From Helicobacteraceae bacterium (lineage in GTDB: Bacteria > Campylobacterota > Campylobacteria > Campylobacterales > SZUA-545), in NCBI GenBank assembly GCA_031258155.1, contig JAIRNH010000029.1, positions 1 to 46,868 of the forward strand: 46,868 bases of DNA, in the 5' to 3' direction. The position numbers and the translations under genes are program-made. Shown here piece by piece: positions 1-9,236 of the stretch. The notes beneath the pieces were generated by a model, which did no database searches, was not told the origin of the DNA, and saw only the letters and a program-made list of their open reading frames with translations. The stretch's first letter is position 1; each line of letters opens with the position of its first letter.

Positions 1-87
1 ATTATGCTAAGCGACCCCGAGCGCGACAAGCCGATCGACGACGGGTTTTTCACCCCCGCGAACGGCTGGGATATTATCTCTCAATAA
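1..87 (+). CDS. C-terminal end of an unrecognised protein, cut by the window start
   Basis: Frame 1 is open from the first base and ends at TAA 85-87. The tail reads IMLSDPERDKPIDD followed by GFFTPANGWDIISQ. I do not recognise the family. The tail is repeated in the same frame just downstream (see the tandem repeat), so this end was recently duplicated. The two copies differ only by two synonymous changes in the stretch that can be compared (GAC/GAT and GAG/GAA), which supports this frame as the coding one. The rest of the gene lies outside the window, so its function cannot be judged. The true end could lie further upstream if this is already a degenerate copy. Confidence 0.5.
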   Translation: MMLSDPERDKPIDDGFFTPANGWDIISQ

Positions 88-270
88 GGTTTTGACGAGT
101 TGCGCGTCAGCGTTTATTATGGCGATCGGGATAATTTTGTGGAGATTATGCTAAGCGATCCCGAACGCGACAAGCCGATCGACGACGGGTTTTTCACCCC
201 CGCGAACGGCTGGGATATTATCTCTCAATAAGGTTTTGACGAGTTGCGCGTCAGCGTTTATTATGGCGAG
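1..270 (+). repeat. 144-bp tandem repeat (48 codons), in frame, with a stop in each copy
   Basis: Bases 1-144 recur from base 145 with a period of exactly 144. The second copy runs on into a third, partial copy at about 232-268, after which similarity stops. Every unit contains TAA in the same frame (85-87 and 229-231), and the frame closes finally at TAA 271-273 after YYGE. The region from 88 to 273 is therefore a repeated 3-prime gene end rather than a new gene. It could be a decaying repeat array, recent slippage or unequal crossing-over, or a misassembly of a longer array. Confidence 0.85.
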
Positions 271-341
271 TAATTTTAGCGTCCGCGTCGATCAAACGAC
301 TGGCGCGTCGCTTTTATGACGCGATAGAAACATAAAAAGCT

Positions 342-361
342 CCCCGCGTTTTGACGCGGGG
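342..361 (-). terminator. Rho-independent terminator of the porin gene
   Basis: A perfect 8-bp stem (CCCCGCGT at 342-349 with ACGCGGGG at 354-361) closes a 4-base loop. Read on the minus strand, the stem is followed by AGCTTTTTA. It lies about 70 bases past the stop of the minus-strand porin. The plus-strand side has no T run, so it serves the minus strand only. Confidence 0.8.
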
Positions 362-433
362 AAACCTGAAAGCAAACCAACGTTCCTTTAAGCGACCTCT
401 TATATCCGTATAGAACTACAAGAGGCAAGCGGC

Positions 434-1585
434 TTAGTAGTTAAAGATAGCCGCCACGCGAAGCGACGTATAATCCGTATCTTTATAAGCCTTATCGCCG
501 CCAAAGACGCTAACTAGCGTCGCGTTAAGCGAAAACCAATCGGTAAAACCGTAGCCCGCCGTTAGGTCCAGCTCGTTAATAGAGCCTTTGCCGCCTTTGC
601 TGCCCGTATCAAATACGCCAAGCAACGCGCCGACGCTAAGCGCGTCCGCTTCGTAGCCCGCGCCGATATAGATAGTCGTCGTCTCTTGGTTAAAGAAATT
701 GTCGCCGTCCTCAAACGGGCTAACGTTTTCGCCTACGGCGCTTAACCCGCCGGCTCCGCCGTCCTCGTCCGTAGCCGCAAAGCCGGCGTATGCGTTAATG
801 CCTTCCGCTGGCGCTATGCCCGCCTGAATATGAAGAACGCCGCCGTCATCCATGTTTTTGGTGGATTTCTTGTCAAGTTTCGAGATGGTATAAGCCGCGC
901 TTGCGTTAAATAGATCGTTTTCAAACGCCACTTTGCCGCCAAACCAATCCGCCACGTCTGGCACAAGATAATACCAAGGCTCGATCGCCAAACCCTCTAC
1001 GGGAGCGATAATCGCCTCTACAACATAAGCCCCCTGCTTCTTGTTGCTGATGACAACAACTCCGTTTTCGTCTCTGAGTGTGAGAACGTCATCCTCAAAG
1101 CCGCCGTAGTAGCCGTCGTAATCGCTTTCGGCGTATTTACCCGTGTAGCCCGCGATAACGGTAAGCGCTTCGGCTGGTTTAACAATCCCTACAATCGCCT
1201 CGTGGTAGTCGCCTAGCCACTCTAGCGCGATCTCCTGCCGTCCCGCCACAACCGTAAGCAGATCGTTGGAGTAGGTTAGATTGGCGGTATGGAATACCGT
1301 CGAATCAAAGCGATTGGCGTCGCCCCAGTCGCCGTCTTCTTTTTCAAAGAGCTTGCGGTTGCCGCGCGCGCCAAGATTAAAGCTCAGCCCGTTATAGACG
1401 TCGCCCGAAGCAAAACCTACGTTTACCGAGCCGTTTACAAAAAGGCTCTGCTTTTCGCCGTTGTTCTGCTTCTCGGAATGATTGGTCAGATCGCCATACA
1501 CAACCCCCTCGATCGAGGTCTCTCCAGCCGCGAAAGCGGCGGAACCAAACAGCGCAAGCGCTACGACTATGCTAATGTTCTTCAT
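434..1585 (-). CDS. Outer-membrane porin-like beta-barrel protein
   Basis: The 383-residue product starts with a clear Sec signal peptide (MKNISIVVALALFGSAAFA, cut before AGET). It continues as alternating beta-strand sequence rich in Gly, Asp and aromatics and ends in an aromatic residue (AAIFNY), as outer-membrane barrels do. The ATG at 1585 is chosen because AGAAAGG sits about 8 bases upstream and the signal peptide starts there; the open frame itself extends 14 codons further. Length and style fit Campylobacterota porins of the OprD/major-outer-membrane-protein kind, but the exact family is not certain. It is a single-gene transcript with its own terminator at 342-361. Confidence 0.75.
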   Translation of the reverse strand: MKNISIVVALALFGSAAFAAGETSIEGVVYGDLTNHSEKQNNGEKQSLFVNGSVNVGFASGDVYNGLSFNLGARGNRKLFEKEDGDWGDANRFDSTVFHTANLTYSNDLLTVVAGRQEIALEWLGDYHEAIVGIVKPAEALTVIAGYTGKYAESDYDGYYGGFEDDVLTLRDENGVVVISNKKQGAYVVEAIIAPVEGLAIEPWYYLVPDVADWFGGKVAFENDLFNASAAYTISKLDKKSTKNMDDGGVLHIQAGIAPAEGINAYAGFAATDEDGGAGGLSAVGENVSPFEDGDNFFNQETTTIYIGAGYEADALSVGALLGVFDTGSKGGKGSINELDLTAGYGFTDWFSLNATLVSVFGGDKAYKDTDYTSLRVAAIFNY

Positions 1586-1687
1586 TGTGAAAACCTTTCT
1601 TAAAATTAAGATAACGAATAATGCCATATTTTTCTGAAATCCGCATCGCCTTCTGTGGATCGTTTTTAAGCGCTTGACGCGATTTAT

Positions 1688-2392
1688 CTATTGGGTGATA
1701 ACGCGATACTCGATCGGAACGTTTTTCTTACGCTCTTTTTCTATATAATCCAGCGCTTTTTGACTGATCAAGCTCATTAACACATATACATACCGCACGT
1801 CGTCCTGCCAAAAATTATGTCGCTTGAAAAACGCCGCGCAATCCATCGCGAACAACTCGACTTCGGACGCGGTAACTTCGCCCATATTATTAGAGCAGTG
1901 GATAAGACAGATTTCGTTGGCGCGGGTGGCGATCAAATGCACCGCGTCGTCTTCGTTAATATCGACGTCTCTATAGGTTACGTCGTATCCGAGTCTTTTA
2001 AACGCGGCGGCTACGATTTTGGCGTAATGCTCGCCTTTAATCTCTTCCGCTTTCGGCTCGTTTTCGTCTTTGTCGTCGCCGTCCTCGCCTTTTTTTCTCC
2101 CCAGCTCTTCGAGTAGCCGCTGCTCGCGAAGTTTTTTGCGTTCTTCCTCGACGCGCCTTCGCTCTTCGGCTTTGCGCGCGTTTTCCTCTAAGCGGCGTTT
2201 TTCCAATAGTTCTTTGTAGCGCGAATAAGCGTAAAACGCCGCTAAGGCGACAATCGCGTAAAGCGCGTATTCAACGCCGTTCTTAACGGCGCCCGCGGTT
2301 TCCGCTATAAATCCTACGGCTAATATACCTAATATTATCCCCAAAAATAAGGTTCGACGGTTGTCCGCGTTGCCGCTCTTTGCCTCTTTCAT
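1688..2392 (-). CDS. Membrane-anchored coiled-coil protein with a degenerate Mrr-type nuclease-fold domain
   Basis: The 234-residue protein has two N-terminal membrane segments (about residues 14-31 and 39-57). A strongly charged helical linker rich in Glu, Arg and Lys follows (about 60-115), then a C-terminal domain resembling Mrr/restriction-endonuclease-like folds (GEHYAKIVAAAFKRLGYDV, then an acidic cluster and ICLIHCSNN). In active members the last strand carries Q-x-K after the catalytic Asp. Here that place reads HCS, so the catalytic lysine appears to be lost. This suggests a binding or structural role at the inner membrane. The start has AAGGAAT upstream. The fold assignment is by eye. 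Confidence 0.6.
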   Translation of the reverse strand: MKEAKSGNADNRRTLFLGIILGILAVGFIAETAGAVKNGVEYALYAIVALAAFYAYSRYKELLEKRRLEENARKAEERRRVEEERKKLREQRLLEELGRKKGEDGDDKDENEPKAEEIKGEHYAKIVAAAFKRLGYDVTYRDVDINEDDAVHLIATRANEICLIHCSNNMGEVTASEVELFAMDCAAFFKRHNFWQDDVRYVYVLMSLISQKALDYIEKERKKNVPIEYRVITQ

Positions 2393-2411
2393 TAGATTCC
2401 TTTATGTAGCC

Positions 2412-2639
2412 TTAACGGCGCGAATGATTATACCAGAACGCGCCGCCGCCGACAAAGGCTAACAGCTCTAAACGATCGCCCTCCTTTAAGATCGTAGTAG
2501 CCCAAAACTCCCGTTTGACCACCCGCGCGTTCAGCGCGCAGGCGGCTATCTTGCCCTCTATATCCAGCGTCTTGACGACGCTTTGAACGGAGGCGTTTTC
2601 CTCGACCTCGCGCGTCTGCCCGTTGATCTCTATTTTCAT
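2412..2639 (-). CDS. thiS: Sulfur-carrier protein ThiS with a C-terminal extension
   Basis: This is a 75-residue beta-grasp protein of ThiS size and pattern: short N-terminal strand, central ALNARVVKREFWA, then KEGDRLELLAFVGGG. ThiS carries sulfur as a thiocarboxylate on a C-terminal Gly-Gly for thiazole synthesis in thiamine biosynthesis. Here nine residues (AFWYNHSRR) follow the glycines (64-66), so the carrier end is not free. Processing, a different partner or loss of function are all possible. Its ATG overlaps the TGA of the upstream outer-membrane gene (ATGA), so the two are translationally coupled. No other thiamine gene is nearby. Confidence 0.75.
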   Translation of the reverse strand: MKIEINGQTREVEENASVQSVVKTLDIEGKIAACALNARVVKREFWATTILKEGDRLELLAFVGGGAFWYNHSRR

Positions 2640-3373
2640 AGGTTAAAAGCGTAGCGCGCGCCTATCCCTCCGCCTATTTCGCGATCTTTCCAATACTCGT
2701 CGCCGTAATGTTTTTCTAGTTTTTGCCACAAACGATAACGGCAGAAAATGGACGCGCTTACAAAGAGGTTATCGCTAATTATCGATCTTTCAACGCCCGC
2801 GCTAACCAAAACCGATAGATTGTTCGGTTCCGCGCCGCTTTGAAAATCTTCGTAACCCGCGCCGATCGCCGCTTGCGCGTATGGGACGAAAGAGGCGATC
2901 GCCGTCTCTTTGAATCTAACGCCGCCAAAGGCTGAAATCTCTACAAAATCCTCCAATATACCTAGTTTCGCGCCGTAGTAAAGCTCTTTGCCGCCGAAAA
3001 ATCCAAGCTCGATATTGTAAGCCAACTCGTCGGAGTCCTCGTCTGTTTTATATGTAGCGCCGTTTGCCGTTTCAAAACGCGAGCCGACTTTGACAATATC
3101 GCCGTTGTTTTTGGTTTTTATCTCTACGTCGCGTTTGCGATAAACGAAGTCCGCGCCTACTCCGACGAATATTCCGTATCGGCTTTCGGCTTTTGTTTGG
3201 TTTTGATCAATCTTGCTATATACCCGCCTTATTACGCGGAGGTTTTCGTCGGTCGGTTTGTCGCCAAGCGTCGGCGGGCGATCGCTTACATACTCCCGTT
3301 TGATAACGCGAGGCGCGTCGGCTAACAAAAGCGTTTGCGTGAATAACGAAATAAACAGTAACGCTCTAATCAT
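2636..3373 (-). CDS. Predicted outer-membrane beta-barrel protein
   Basis: The 245-residue product has an N-terminal signal peptide (MIRALLFISLFTQTLLLADA). A polar linker of about 60 residues follows, then amphipathic strands with many aromatic and Gly residues ending in GGGIGARYAFNL, typical of a small outer-membrane barrel. I do not recognise a named family. It is the first gene of a pair with thiS (four-base overlap) and is divergent from the large surface protein at 3523. Confidence 0.6.
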   Translation of the reverse strand: MIRALLFISLFTQTLLLADAPRVIKREYVSDRPPTLGDKPTDENLRVIRRVYSKIDQNQTKAESRYGIFVGVGADFVYRKRDVEIKTKNNGDIVKVGSRFETANGATYKTDEDSDELAYNIELGFFGGKELYYGAKLGILEDFVEISAFGGVRFKETAIASFVPYAQAAIGAGYEDFQSGAEPNNLSVLVSAGVERSIISDNLFVSASIFCRYRLWQKLEKHYGDEYWKDREIGGGIGARYAFNL

Positions 3374-3437
3374 AATCCCCTCGCTTTACGCTATTTGCAA
3401 GCAAAAATCGACGATCTTGCTTTCGTAGCGCTTTTTG

Positions 3438-3443
3438 TATAAA
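3438..3443 (+). promoter_or_regulatory. Possible -10 box (TATAAA) for the large surface protein
   Basis: TATAAAAT at 3438-3445 lies in the divergent 149-base gap upstream of the gene at 3523. A weak TTGCTT at 3417-3422 stands 15 bases before it. Between this box and the start codon there is a 7-bp inverted repeat (TTCCATA 3460-3466 and TATGGAA 3483-3489) that could be an operator or a leader hairpin. Confidence 0.35.
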
Positions 3444-3522
3444 ATCTAAGCAAACGCGATTCCATATTATCGCGGCGGCGTTTATGGAATAACGAATGCT
3501 TTATTTAATAGGGAGGCTTCCT

Positions 3523-6500
3523 ATGCGCTTTATTGTTTTAACGGCGGTTTTCGCGCTTTGTTCATTCGCGAACGCTCTTGTTACGCCCTTTGTGGAAAGC
3601 GAGAACGGCTACGGCGCAAAGACCTTCGGCGGCGCGTTAATAGCGTCGAAAGAGGGCAAACTCATTCACAGAATATACGCGCTAGATTCGGTCGTATCTT
3701 TTAGCGAAATCATCGGATATAAAACGCTCGAACCAAAAGAGCCGCAAGAGACGACGATCGGCTTTTTGAATAGCGATCGGCGTTTAAGCGCCTACGCGGC
3801 GCTAGAGGCTGGCGAGATCGCGCCGAACATCTCGCTCAGGCTGGAAGCAAAAAACGGCGACGTGGAGAAGCTATTTACGCTTGAAAAGGGCGCTCGCGTA
3901 GAGGATTTGAAAATCAGGGTCGAAGGAGCGCAAAAGCTGGCGGTTAATAGCGCGGGCGAGCTTGTGATCGCCACAAAAAAGGGCGACGCGCGTTTCACAA
4001 AGCCGATCGCCTATCAAAACATAGGCGCCGAGCGAAAAACGATCGAGGCGGCGTATCGGATCGCGGACGGTTATTACGGCTTTAGATTGGGCGAATACGA
4101 TAGGCGTTACGCCGTAGTTATCGATCCGCTCATGGCGGCGACCTATACGGGCGGCGCGGCGCGCGACGGGATCGACGCGATCGTTATCGATAGCGACACA
4201 AACGACGTATATGTCGCGGGTATTACCGATTCGCCCTCTATAGCTACGCTTTCGGCTTACGACGCTACGCTTGGGGCGCAACCGGACGGATTTATCGCCC
4301 GATACGACGAAAACTTGACAGCGCTTAAAGCCTTGACCTACGTAGGCGGGAACGGCGCCGATCGGATATACGGCTTGAGCTTAGCGCGAATTGGCGGCGT
4401 AAAGTATCTCTACGCCGTAGGCGAAACCGATTCGTCGGATTTAGGCGCGCCGCTTGGCGATAGCGACGGGTTTATCCTCAGGATTAGCGCCGATCTTAGC
4501 GCGTCGCCTTACGCGCCGACGCTTAAACGCGTCGGCGGCGACAACAAGGATCATCTAAGCGCCGTCGTCTATAGCGGCGGCTACGTCTATGCGGCGGGAT
4601 ATAGCGCCTCTAGCTCCGCGTTAAACGCTTCGAGCGCGTTATCGAATTACAACGCGCTCGCCGTTGCGTTTAGCCCCGATCTATCGACCGCTAGCGCCGT
4701 TATCGTCGGAACAAACGAGGCGGACAGATTTAACGCGATCGTCGCGACGCCAAACGGCGTTATCGCCGCCGGCGCGTTTGACGATAACGCCTCTATCGTT
4801 TCGTTTTCGCCCAATCTCGCGTCGCATACTTGGCATACCTTCAACGCGACGGCGGGAGCGAAAACGGAGATTTTCGCGCTAGAAACCAACGGCACGCATA
4901 TATTCGCGGGCGGGCAGAGCGATAAGGCTGGTTTGCCCGCGACGCCTTCAATCGGCGCAGCCTGCCAATATATCGGCGCCAAAGACGCTTTTATCTCCGC
5001 GATCGAGATCGCCAATCTAAACAATTTTGTCAAAACCTGCTACGGCGGAGGCTCCGATGACGATCGCGTAACCTCGCTAAAGTTTAACGACGATAACGGT
5101 TCGCTCTTTATCGGCGGGCAGACGAATAGCGCTTTTCCGTATATGCCCGCCTTTCCCTATCAAGCGACGAAAAACGCCGATTTGGACGGCTTTATCGTTC
5201 GCGCCTCGATTAGCGCTATGGAGCTAGAGAGTATCACCTATTACGGCGGGAGCGGATCGGACTCCATAAACGCGATCGCTACGCTTGGCGGCGATATTTT
5301 CGCGGCGGGCGAAACCTCTTTTGGCGCTCTAAGCCAGAGCAAAGTCAATAGCCCCGCTCGCGTAAGCGGCGCGGCGGCGGAAGGCTTTATCGCCAGATTC
5401 ACTAGCGATCTCGCCGCGAACTACGCGCAAATATCCGTCGGAGCGGTCGGCGTTAATTTTGGCAACGTGGGTTTCGGGCAGGTTAGCGCTCCTAAAGAGG
5501 TCGCGATCGTCAATAGCGGCTCGGATAACCTAACGCTCTCGTCGATTAGCTTGAGCGGCGGGCATTCGACGCAATTTGCGCTAGATCGCTATTTGTGCGA
5601 GGGGGTAACGACGTTAGCCCCTTTGCGTAGCTGCTCGATCAAGCTGATATTCGCGCCGTATTCGACGTTTGGCAACTTAACGACCGCGCTGGCGATTGTC
5701 TCTAGTTTAGGAACCTCTAACGTCGAGATTAACGCCACCTCGATCGCCCTGTCCGACGCGGTTTTGGCGACTTACTTTGGCGGCGATCTTTCGCTAAACG
5801 CCGAATGGGATTTTGGCGGCGCGCCGCAAGGGGGAGCTTCCGCGACCGTCGTTTTGACGCTGAAAAATATCGGAACGCCCCCCGTAACGATCAACTCGAT
5901 CGCGCTTGGAGATACGACCAACTTTGGCGTCGTATCCAACTCGTGCGCCAACGGCGCTATTCTGCCTACGCAGAGCGACTGCGGCGTAACGCTTCGATTT
6001 ACCCCGATTGCGGGATCGGATAGCGGGATTAGCTACGAAAGCGAACTGAATATATCCTCTAGCGATATGCACGCGCCAAATAGAACCCTGAGACTCAAAG
6101 GCGTAGGCAAAACGGGGCTTCAGATAACGCCAGCCGCGCTTAACTTCGGATCGCTCGCCGTTTCGCTAAGCAAAGAGTTAAACCTGACAATCAAAAATAT
6201 GTATTCCGACGGCGCGGCGCTAACCTTCTCGTCGTCCGATCAGAACTTTACGATCGGCGGCGGTAGTTGCGCCTCCCCTCTCGCCTCGCAAGCCGAATGC
6301 AATATATCGATCGCCTTCGCGCCCATAGCGACGGGGACGATTAACGGCGCGCTAATCATAAACGATATAGCTACGGGTCATACCCCTTCTTACTCGATCG
6401 CGCTTAACGGCGTTGGAACGCCGGAGCCATACGGCGTTATCGATCTAAACGGCTTGCCGCTTCTTACGATAATCGACGCGACCGCGCTAGGGACGTTCAA

Positions 6501-7665
6501 AAGCGGCGTTATTACCTTGCGCAACGCGGGTTACGGCGAACTTGGCGTTTCGCTAACGCCAAACGGCGGGGATAGCTCCTCTTTCTCTATTGTCGATTCA
6601 AATTGCGCCGCGCCTATAGCGATCGGCGGTTACTGCAATTTCCGCGTCGCTTTCGCGGCGAGCGCGATTGGCTTGTATGAAACTAATATCTCTATCGTCA
6701 ATACCGATCCCTCGCATCCGCAGGAGGTCAATCTAAGCGTTCGCGGCGAGGCGAGTTTAGCCGCGCCGCTCGCGATCGCGGGCTATTCGGCGGTTATTTC
6801 GGGGCTAACCGTAAGTTTTGACGCGAACGCGACGGGCGGCGTAACGCCGTATAGCTATCTGTGGAGTTTTTCGGACGGTATAACGAGCTTGGTGAAAAAC
6901 CCCGCGCACACCTTCGCTTCGGTCGGCGAAAAAGAGGTAAATATCACCATAACGGACGCTGTCGGCTCAAGTCTGACGCGGGAGATTAACGTTACGCTAA
7001 GCGCCGCTATGGGCGTAAGCGCCGCGCCCTCCGTTAATCTAGGAACGGCGCCGCTTAGCGTAAATTATACGGGGACGATTACGGGAGGGAGCGCGCCTTG
7101 GACGCTGGTATGGGATTTTGGCGACGGATCGAGCGCGCTAACGCAAACAACTAACCTGCCGAGCTTTAGCGCGTCGCATACGTTTAGCGCCGCGGGAACG
7201 TATTTAGCCTCGCTTAGCGTAACCTCCGCCAGCGGCGAAAGCCTGTCCGCGCCGCTGGCGAGCGTCAGGGCGCTGCAAGAGGGCGGCGGTTACTATATCG
7301 CGGGCGATTCGAGAAAATCGGGCGAGGACGGCGGCTACTGCTTTATCGCGACCGCCGCGTATGGATCGTATCTCTCCGACGAGGTTCAGGCGTTGCGCGA
7401 CTTTCGCGATCGGTGGCTTTTGAGCGGCAAAGTTCCTTTCGGCGCGGAGTTTGTGGAGTTTTACTACCGCGTTAGCCCGCCGATCGCCGATTTTATCAGA
7501 GAACGCGAGGGTTTGCGGACGCTGACGCGAGCGTTTTTAACGCCGATCGTATTTGCGGCGAAATATCCGTTTTTGTTTTTGATCGTTTGCGCGGCGATCG
7601 CGATATTGTTGTCCGTTCGCCGCCGCGACGTCTCTTTTTTAACGAATAAACGCGAACGTCTTTAA
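3523..7665 (+). CDS. Large surface protein: SBBP beta-propeller, ASH domains, PKD domains, CFI-box C-terminus
   Basis: The 1380-residue protein starts at ATG 3523, chosen because GGGAGG lies six bases upstream and a signal peptide starts there ([18 protein letters not shown]). Residues about 200-640 carry SBBP-like beta-propeller repeats (patterns such as [14 protein letters not shown] and VYVAGITD). About 640-1080 has several Ig-like ASH/choice-of-anchor-D repeats ([17 protein letters not shown]). About 1080-1250 has two PKD domains (WSFSDG, WDFGDGS). The end has the CFI-box element ([10 protein letters not shown], Cys near 1273), with FRDRWLL and [16 protein letters not shown], then a membrane helix (about 1345-1366) and an Arg-rich tail. 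It is probably anchored at the cell envelope and exposed; the ligand is unknown. Confidence 0.8.
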   Translation: MRFIVLTAVFALCSFANALVTPFVESENGYGAKTFGGALIASKEGKLIHRIYALDSVVSFSEIIGYKTLEPKEPQETTIGFLNSDRRLSAYAALEAGEIAPNISLRLEAKNGDVEKLFTLEKGARVEDLKIRVEGAQKLAVNSAGELVIATKKGDARFTKPIAYQNIGAERKTIEAAYRIADGYYGFRLGEYDRRYAVVIDPLMAATYTGGAARDGIDAIVIDSDTNDVYVAGITDSPSIATLSAYDATLGAQPDGFIARYDENLTALKALTYVGGNGADRIYGLSLARIGGVKYLYAVGETDSSDLGAPLGDSDGFILRISADLSASPYAPTLKRVGGDNKDHLSAVVYSGGYVYAAGYSASSSALNASSALSNYNALAVAFSPDLSTASAVIVGTNEADRFNAIVATPNGVIAAGAFDDNASIVSFSPNLASHTWHTFNATAGAKTEIFALETNGTHIFAGGQSDKAGLPATPSIGAACQYIGAKDAFISAIEIANLNNFVKTCYGGGSDDDRVTSLKFNDDNGSLFIGGQTNSAFPYMPAFPYQATKNADLDGFIVRASISAMELESITYYGGSGSDSINAIATLGGDIFAAGETSFGALSQSKVNSPARVSGAAAEGFIARFTSDLAANYAQISVGAVGVNFGNVGFGQVSAPKEVAIVNSGSDNLTLSSISLSGGHSTQFALDRYLCEGVTTLAPLRSCSIKLIFAPYSTFGNLTTALAIVSSLGTSNVEINATSIALSDAVLATYFGGDLSLNAEWDFGGAPQGGASATVVLTLKNIGTPPVTINSIALGDTTNFGVVSNSCANGAILPTQSDCGVTLRFTPIAGSDSGISYESELNISSSDMHAPNRTLRLKGVGKTGLQITPAALNFGSLAVSLSKELNLTIKNMYSDGAALTFSSSDQNFTIGGGSCASPLASQAECNISIAFAPIATGTINGALIINDIATGHTPSYSIALNGVGTPEPYGVIDLNGLPLLTIIDATALGTFKSGVITLRNAGYGELGVSLTPNGGDSSSFSIVDSNCAAPIAIGGYCNFRVAFAASAIGLYETNISIVNTDPSHPQEVNLSVRGEASLAAPLAIAGYSAVISGLTVSFDANATGGVTPYSYLWSFSDGITSLVKNPAHTFASVGEKEVNITITDAVGSSLTREINVTLSAAMGVSAAPSVNLGTAPLSVNYTGTITGGSAPWTLVWDFGDGSSALTQTTNLPSFSASHTFSAAGTYLASLSVTSASGESLSAPLASVRALQEGGGYYIAGDSRKSGEDGGYCFIATAAYGSYLSDEVQALRDFRDRWLLSGKVPFGAEFVEFYYRVSPPIADFIREREGLRTLTRAFLTPIVFAAKYPFLFLIVCAAIAILLSVRRRDVSFLTNKRERL

Positions 7666-7680
7666 GTTAAAAGAGGTCTT

Positions 7681-9159
7681 ATGCCAAAACTCAATATTCT
7701 TTTCGTGGCAAGCGAGTGTTACCCGTTTGCCAAAACGGGCGGCTTAGCCGACGTAGCGGGCGCGGCGCCAAAGTTTCTAAACAAGCTCGGACACGACGCG
7801 CGCGTCGTTATGCCGCGCTACTACGGCGTGGATCGCTCCAAACTCAAAAAACTGCCGGAGCCGCTCGGCGTTCCGATGGGGATTATCGGCGAGATGTGGT
7901 GCGCGGTTTATGAGGGGCGGCTGCCAAACTCGGATACGCCGATCTACTTTATAGACTACGAGCTATTTTACGGGCGCGAGAGCCTATATAACGACCAAAA
8001 CGGCGTTGGGTTTATGGACAACGACAACCGTTTCGTCTTTCTCTCTCGCGCGGCGATGCAGCTATGTAAAGCGCTTGATTTCCGCCCGCATATACTGCAT
8101 ACGCACGATTGGCATACGAGCGCCGCTAATATGTTTTTGACTACTATCTACGCAAACGACGAGCATTTTAGAGGGTGCGCGTCTATTTTGACAATTCACA
8201 ATATGCAATATCAGGGCGAGTTTTACAACGGACTAATGAACGTGCTAGATATTGGCTGGGAGCATTTTAACTTCCGCGAAGTCGAGATGAACGACAAGGT
8301 AAATCTGCTTAAAGGCGGCATAACGCACGCGACGATGATCAGCGCCGTCAGTCCAAAATACGCGCGCGAGATTTTAACGCCCGAATTTGGCTACAAGCTA
8401 GACGCGACGATGAGAACCCGCGAAAACGATCTCTGGGGCATACTAAACGGCGTGGATACCGACGAGTGGAATCCCAAAACCGACCGCTTTCTTAGCGTAA
8501 ATTACGACGCGGATAGTTTAGAGGGCAAGTTGAAGTTAAAGCGAAAGTTGCAAAAGGAGACGGGTCTGCCGCAACGCGACGTTCCGCTTATCGCGATCGT
8601 GAGCCGCCTCGTTAAACAAAAGGGGATCGACGTGGTAGCCGAGGCGATCTGCGATCTGTTAAAGATGGATATTCAGATAGTCCTGCTAGGTAGCGGCGAG
8701 GTATGGACGCACTTTTACTTTGGCGATATAGCGCGTTTTTATCCGAAAAAATTCGCCTGTAAAATCGGCTTCGACAACGCGCTTTCGCATAGAATCGAGG
8801 CGGGAGCAGACCTATTTTTGATGCCTTCGCGCTTCGAGCCGTGCGGACTCAATCAGATGTATAGCCAACTTTACGGGACGCTTCCGATTGTGCATGGCGT
8901 GGGCGGATTGGAAGATAGCGTGCAAAATTACGACGAAAAGACGGGCGAAGGAACGGGCTTCAAGTTCTACGGGCTGAACGCGAAAAATTTGATCAACACC
9001 GTAGGCTGGGCTGTTCATACGTGGTATAACGAGAAGGATCGCTTCAAAGCTATGCAAAAGCGGGCTATGAAGTTAAATTACGGCTGGGAAAGATCGGCTA
9101 AAACTTACGAGGCGCTTTATTTTGAAGCGCTTAAGAGAGCGAATAAGACATTTTTTTAA
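7681..9159 (+). CDS. glgA: Glycogen synthase (ADP-glucose type, GT5)
   Basis: The 492-residue protein transfers glucose from ADP-glucose to the end of an alpha-1,4-glucan. It has the N-terminal KTGGLADV motif (K18-V25) that binds the nucleotide sugar. The C-terminal half has SRFEPCGLNQMYSQLYG followed by GVGGLEDSV, the hallmark of bacterial GlgA, and the length is normal. AAAAGAGGTCTT precedes the ATG. It starts 15 bases after the large surface protein and may be co-transcribed with it. No glgC, glgB or glgP is present in the window, so ADP-glucose supply and branching must be encoded elsewhere. Pathogenic Campylobacter and Helicobacter generally lack this gene, to my knowledge. Confidence 0.93.
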   Translation: MPKLNILFVASECYPFAKTGGLADVAGAAPKFLNKLGHDARVVMPRYYGVDRSKLKKLPEPLGVPMGIIGEMWCAVYEGRLPNSDTPIYFIDYELFYGRESLYNDQNGVGFMDNDNRFVFLSRAAMQLCKALDFRPHILHTHDWHTSAANMFLTTIYANDEHFRGCASILTIHNMQYQGEFYNGLMNVLDIGWEHFNFREVEMNDKVNLLKGGITHATMISAVSPKYAREILTPEFGYKLDATMRTRENDLWGILNGVDTDEWNPKTDRFLSVNYDADSLEGKLKLKRKLQKETGLPQRDVPLIAIVSRLVKQKGIDVVAEAICDLLKMDIQIVLLGSGEVWTHFYFGDIARFYPKKFACKIGFDNALSHRIEAGADLFLMPSRFEPCGLNQMYSQLYGTLPIVHGVGGLEDSVQNYDEKTGEGTGFKFYGLNAKNLINTVGWAVHTWYNEKDRFKAMQKRAMKLNYGWERSAKTYEALYFEALKRANKTFF

Positions 9160-9181
9160 GAATTATTTTAGAATTAGTCGC

Positions 9182-9187
9182 TACAAT
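9182..9187 (+). promoter_or_regulatory. Possible -10 box (TACAAT) upstream of the DksA-family gene
   Basis: TACAAT lies 50 bases before the ATG at 9237, preceded by an A/T-rich stretch (about 9151-9175). There is no good -35 box. Vegetative promoters in Campylobacterota often have only a strong -10 with T-rich DNA upstream. Confidence 0.35.
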
Positions 9188-9236
9188 TCGCACTATTTTT
9201 GTCGGCTTTGTCCGCGCCAAATAAGGATGTGTTGTT

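Noticed and set aside
1289-1603. Open frame on the plus strand across the porin gene
   Set aside because: It is antisense to a gene with signal peptide and terminator, has no ribosome site, and its protein has no recognisable content.
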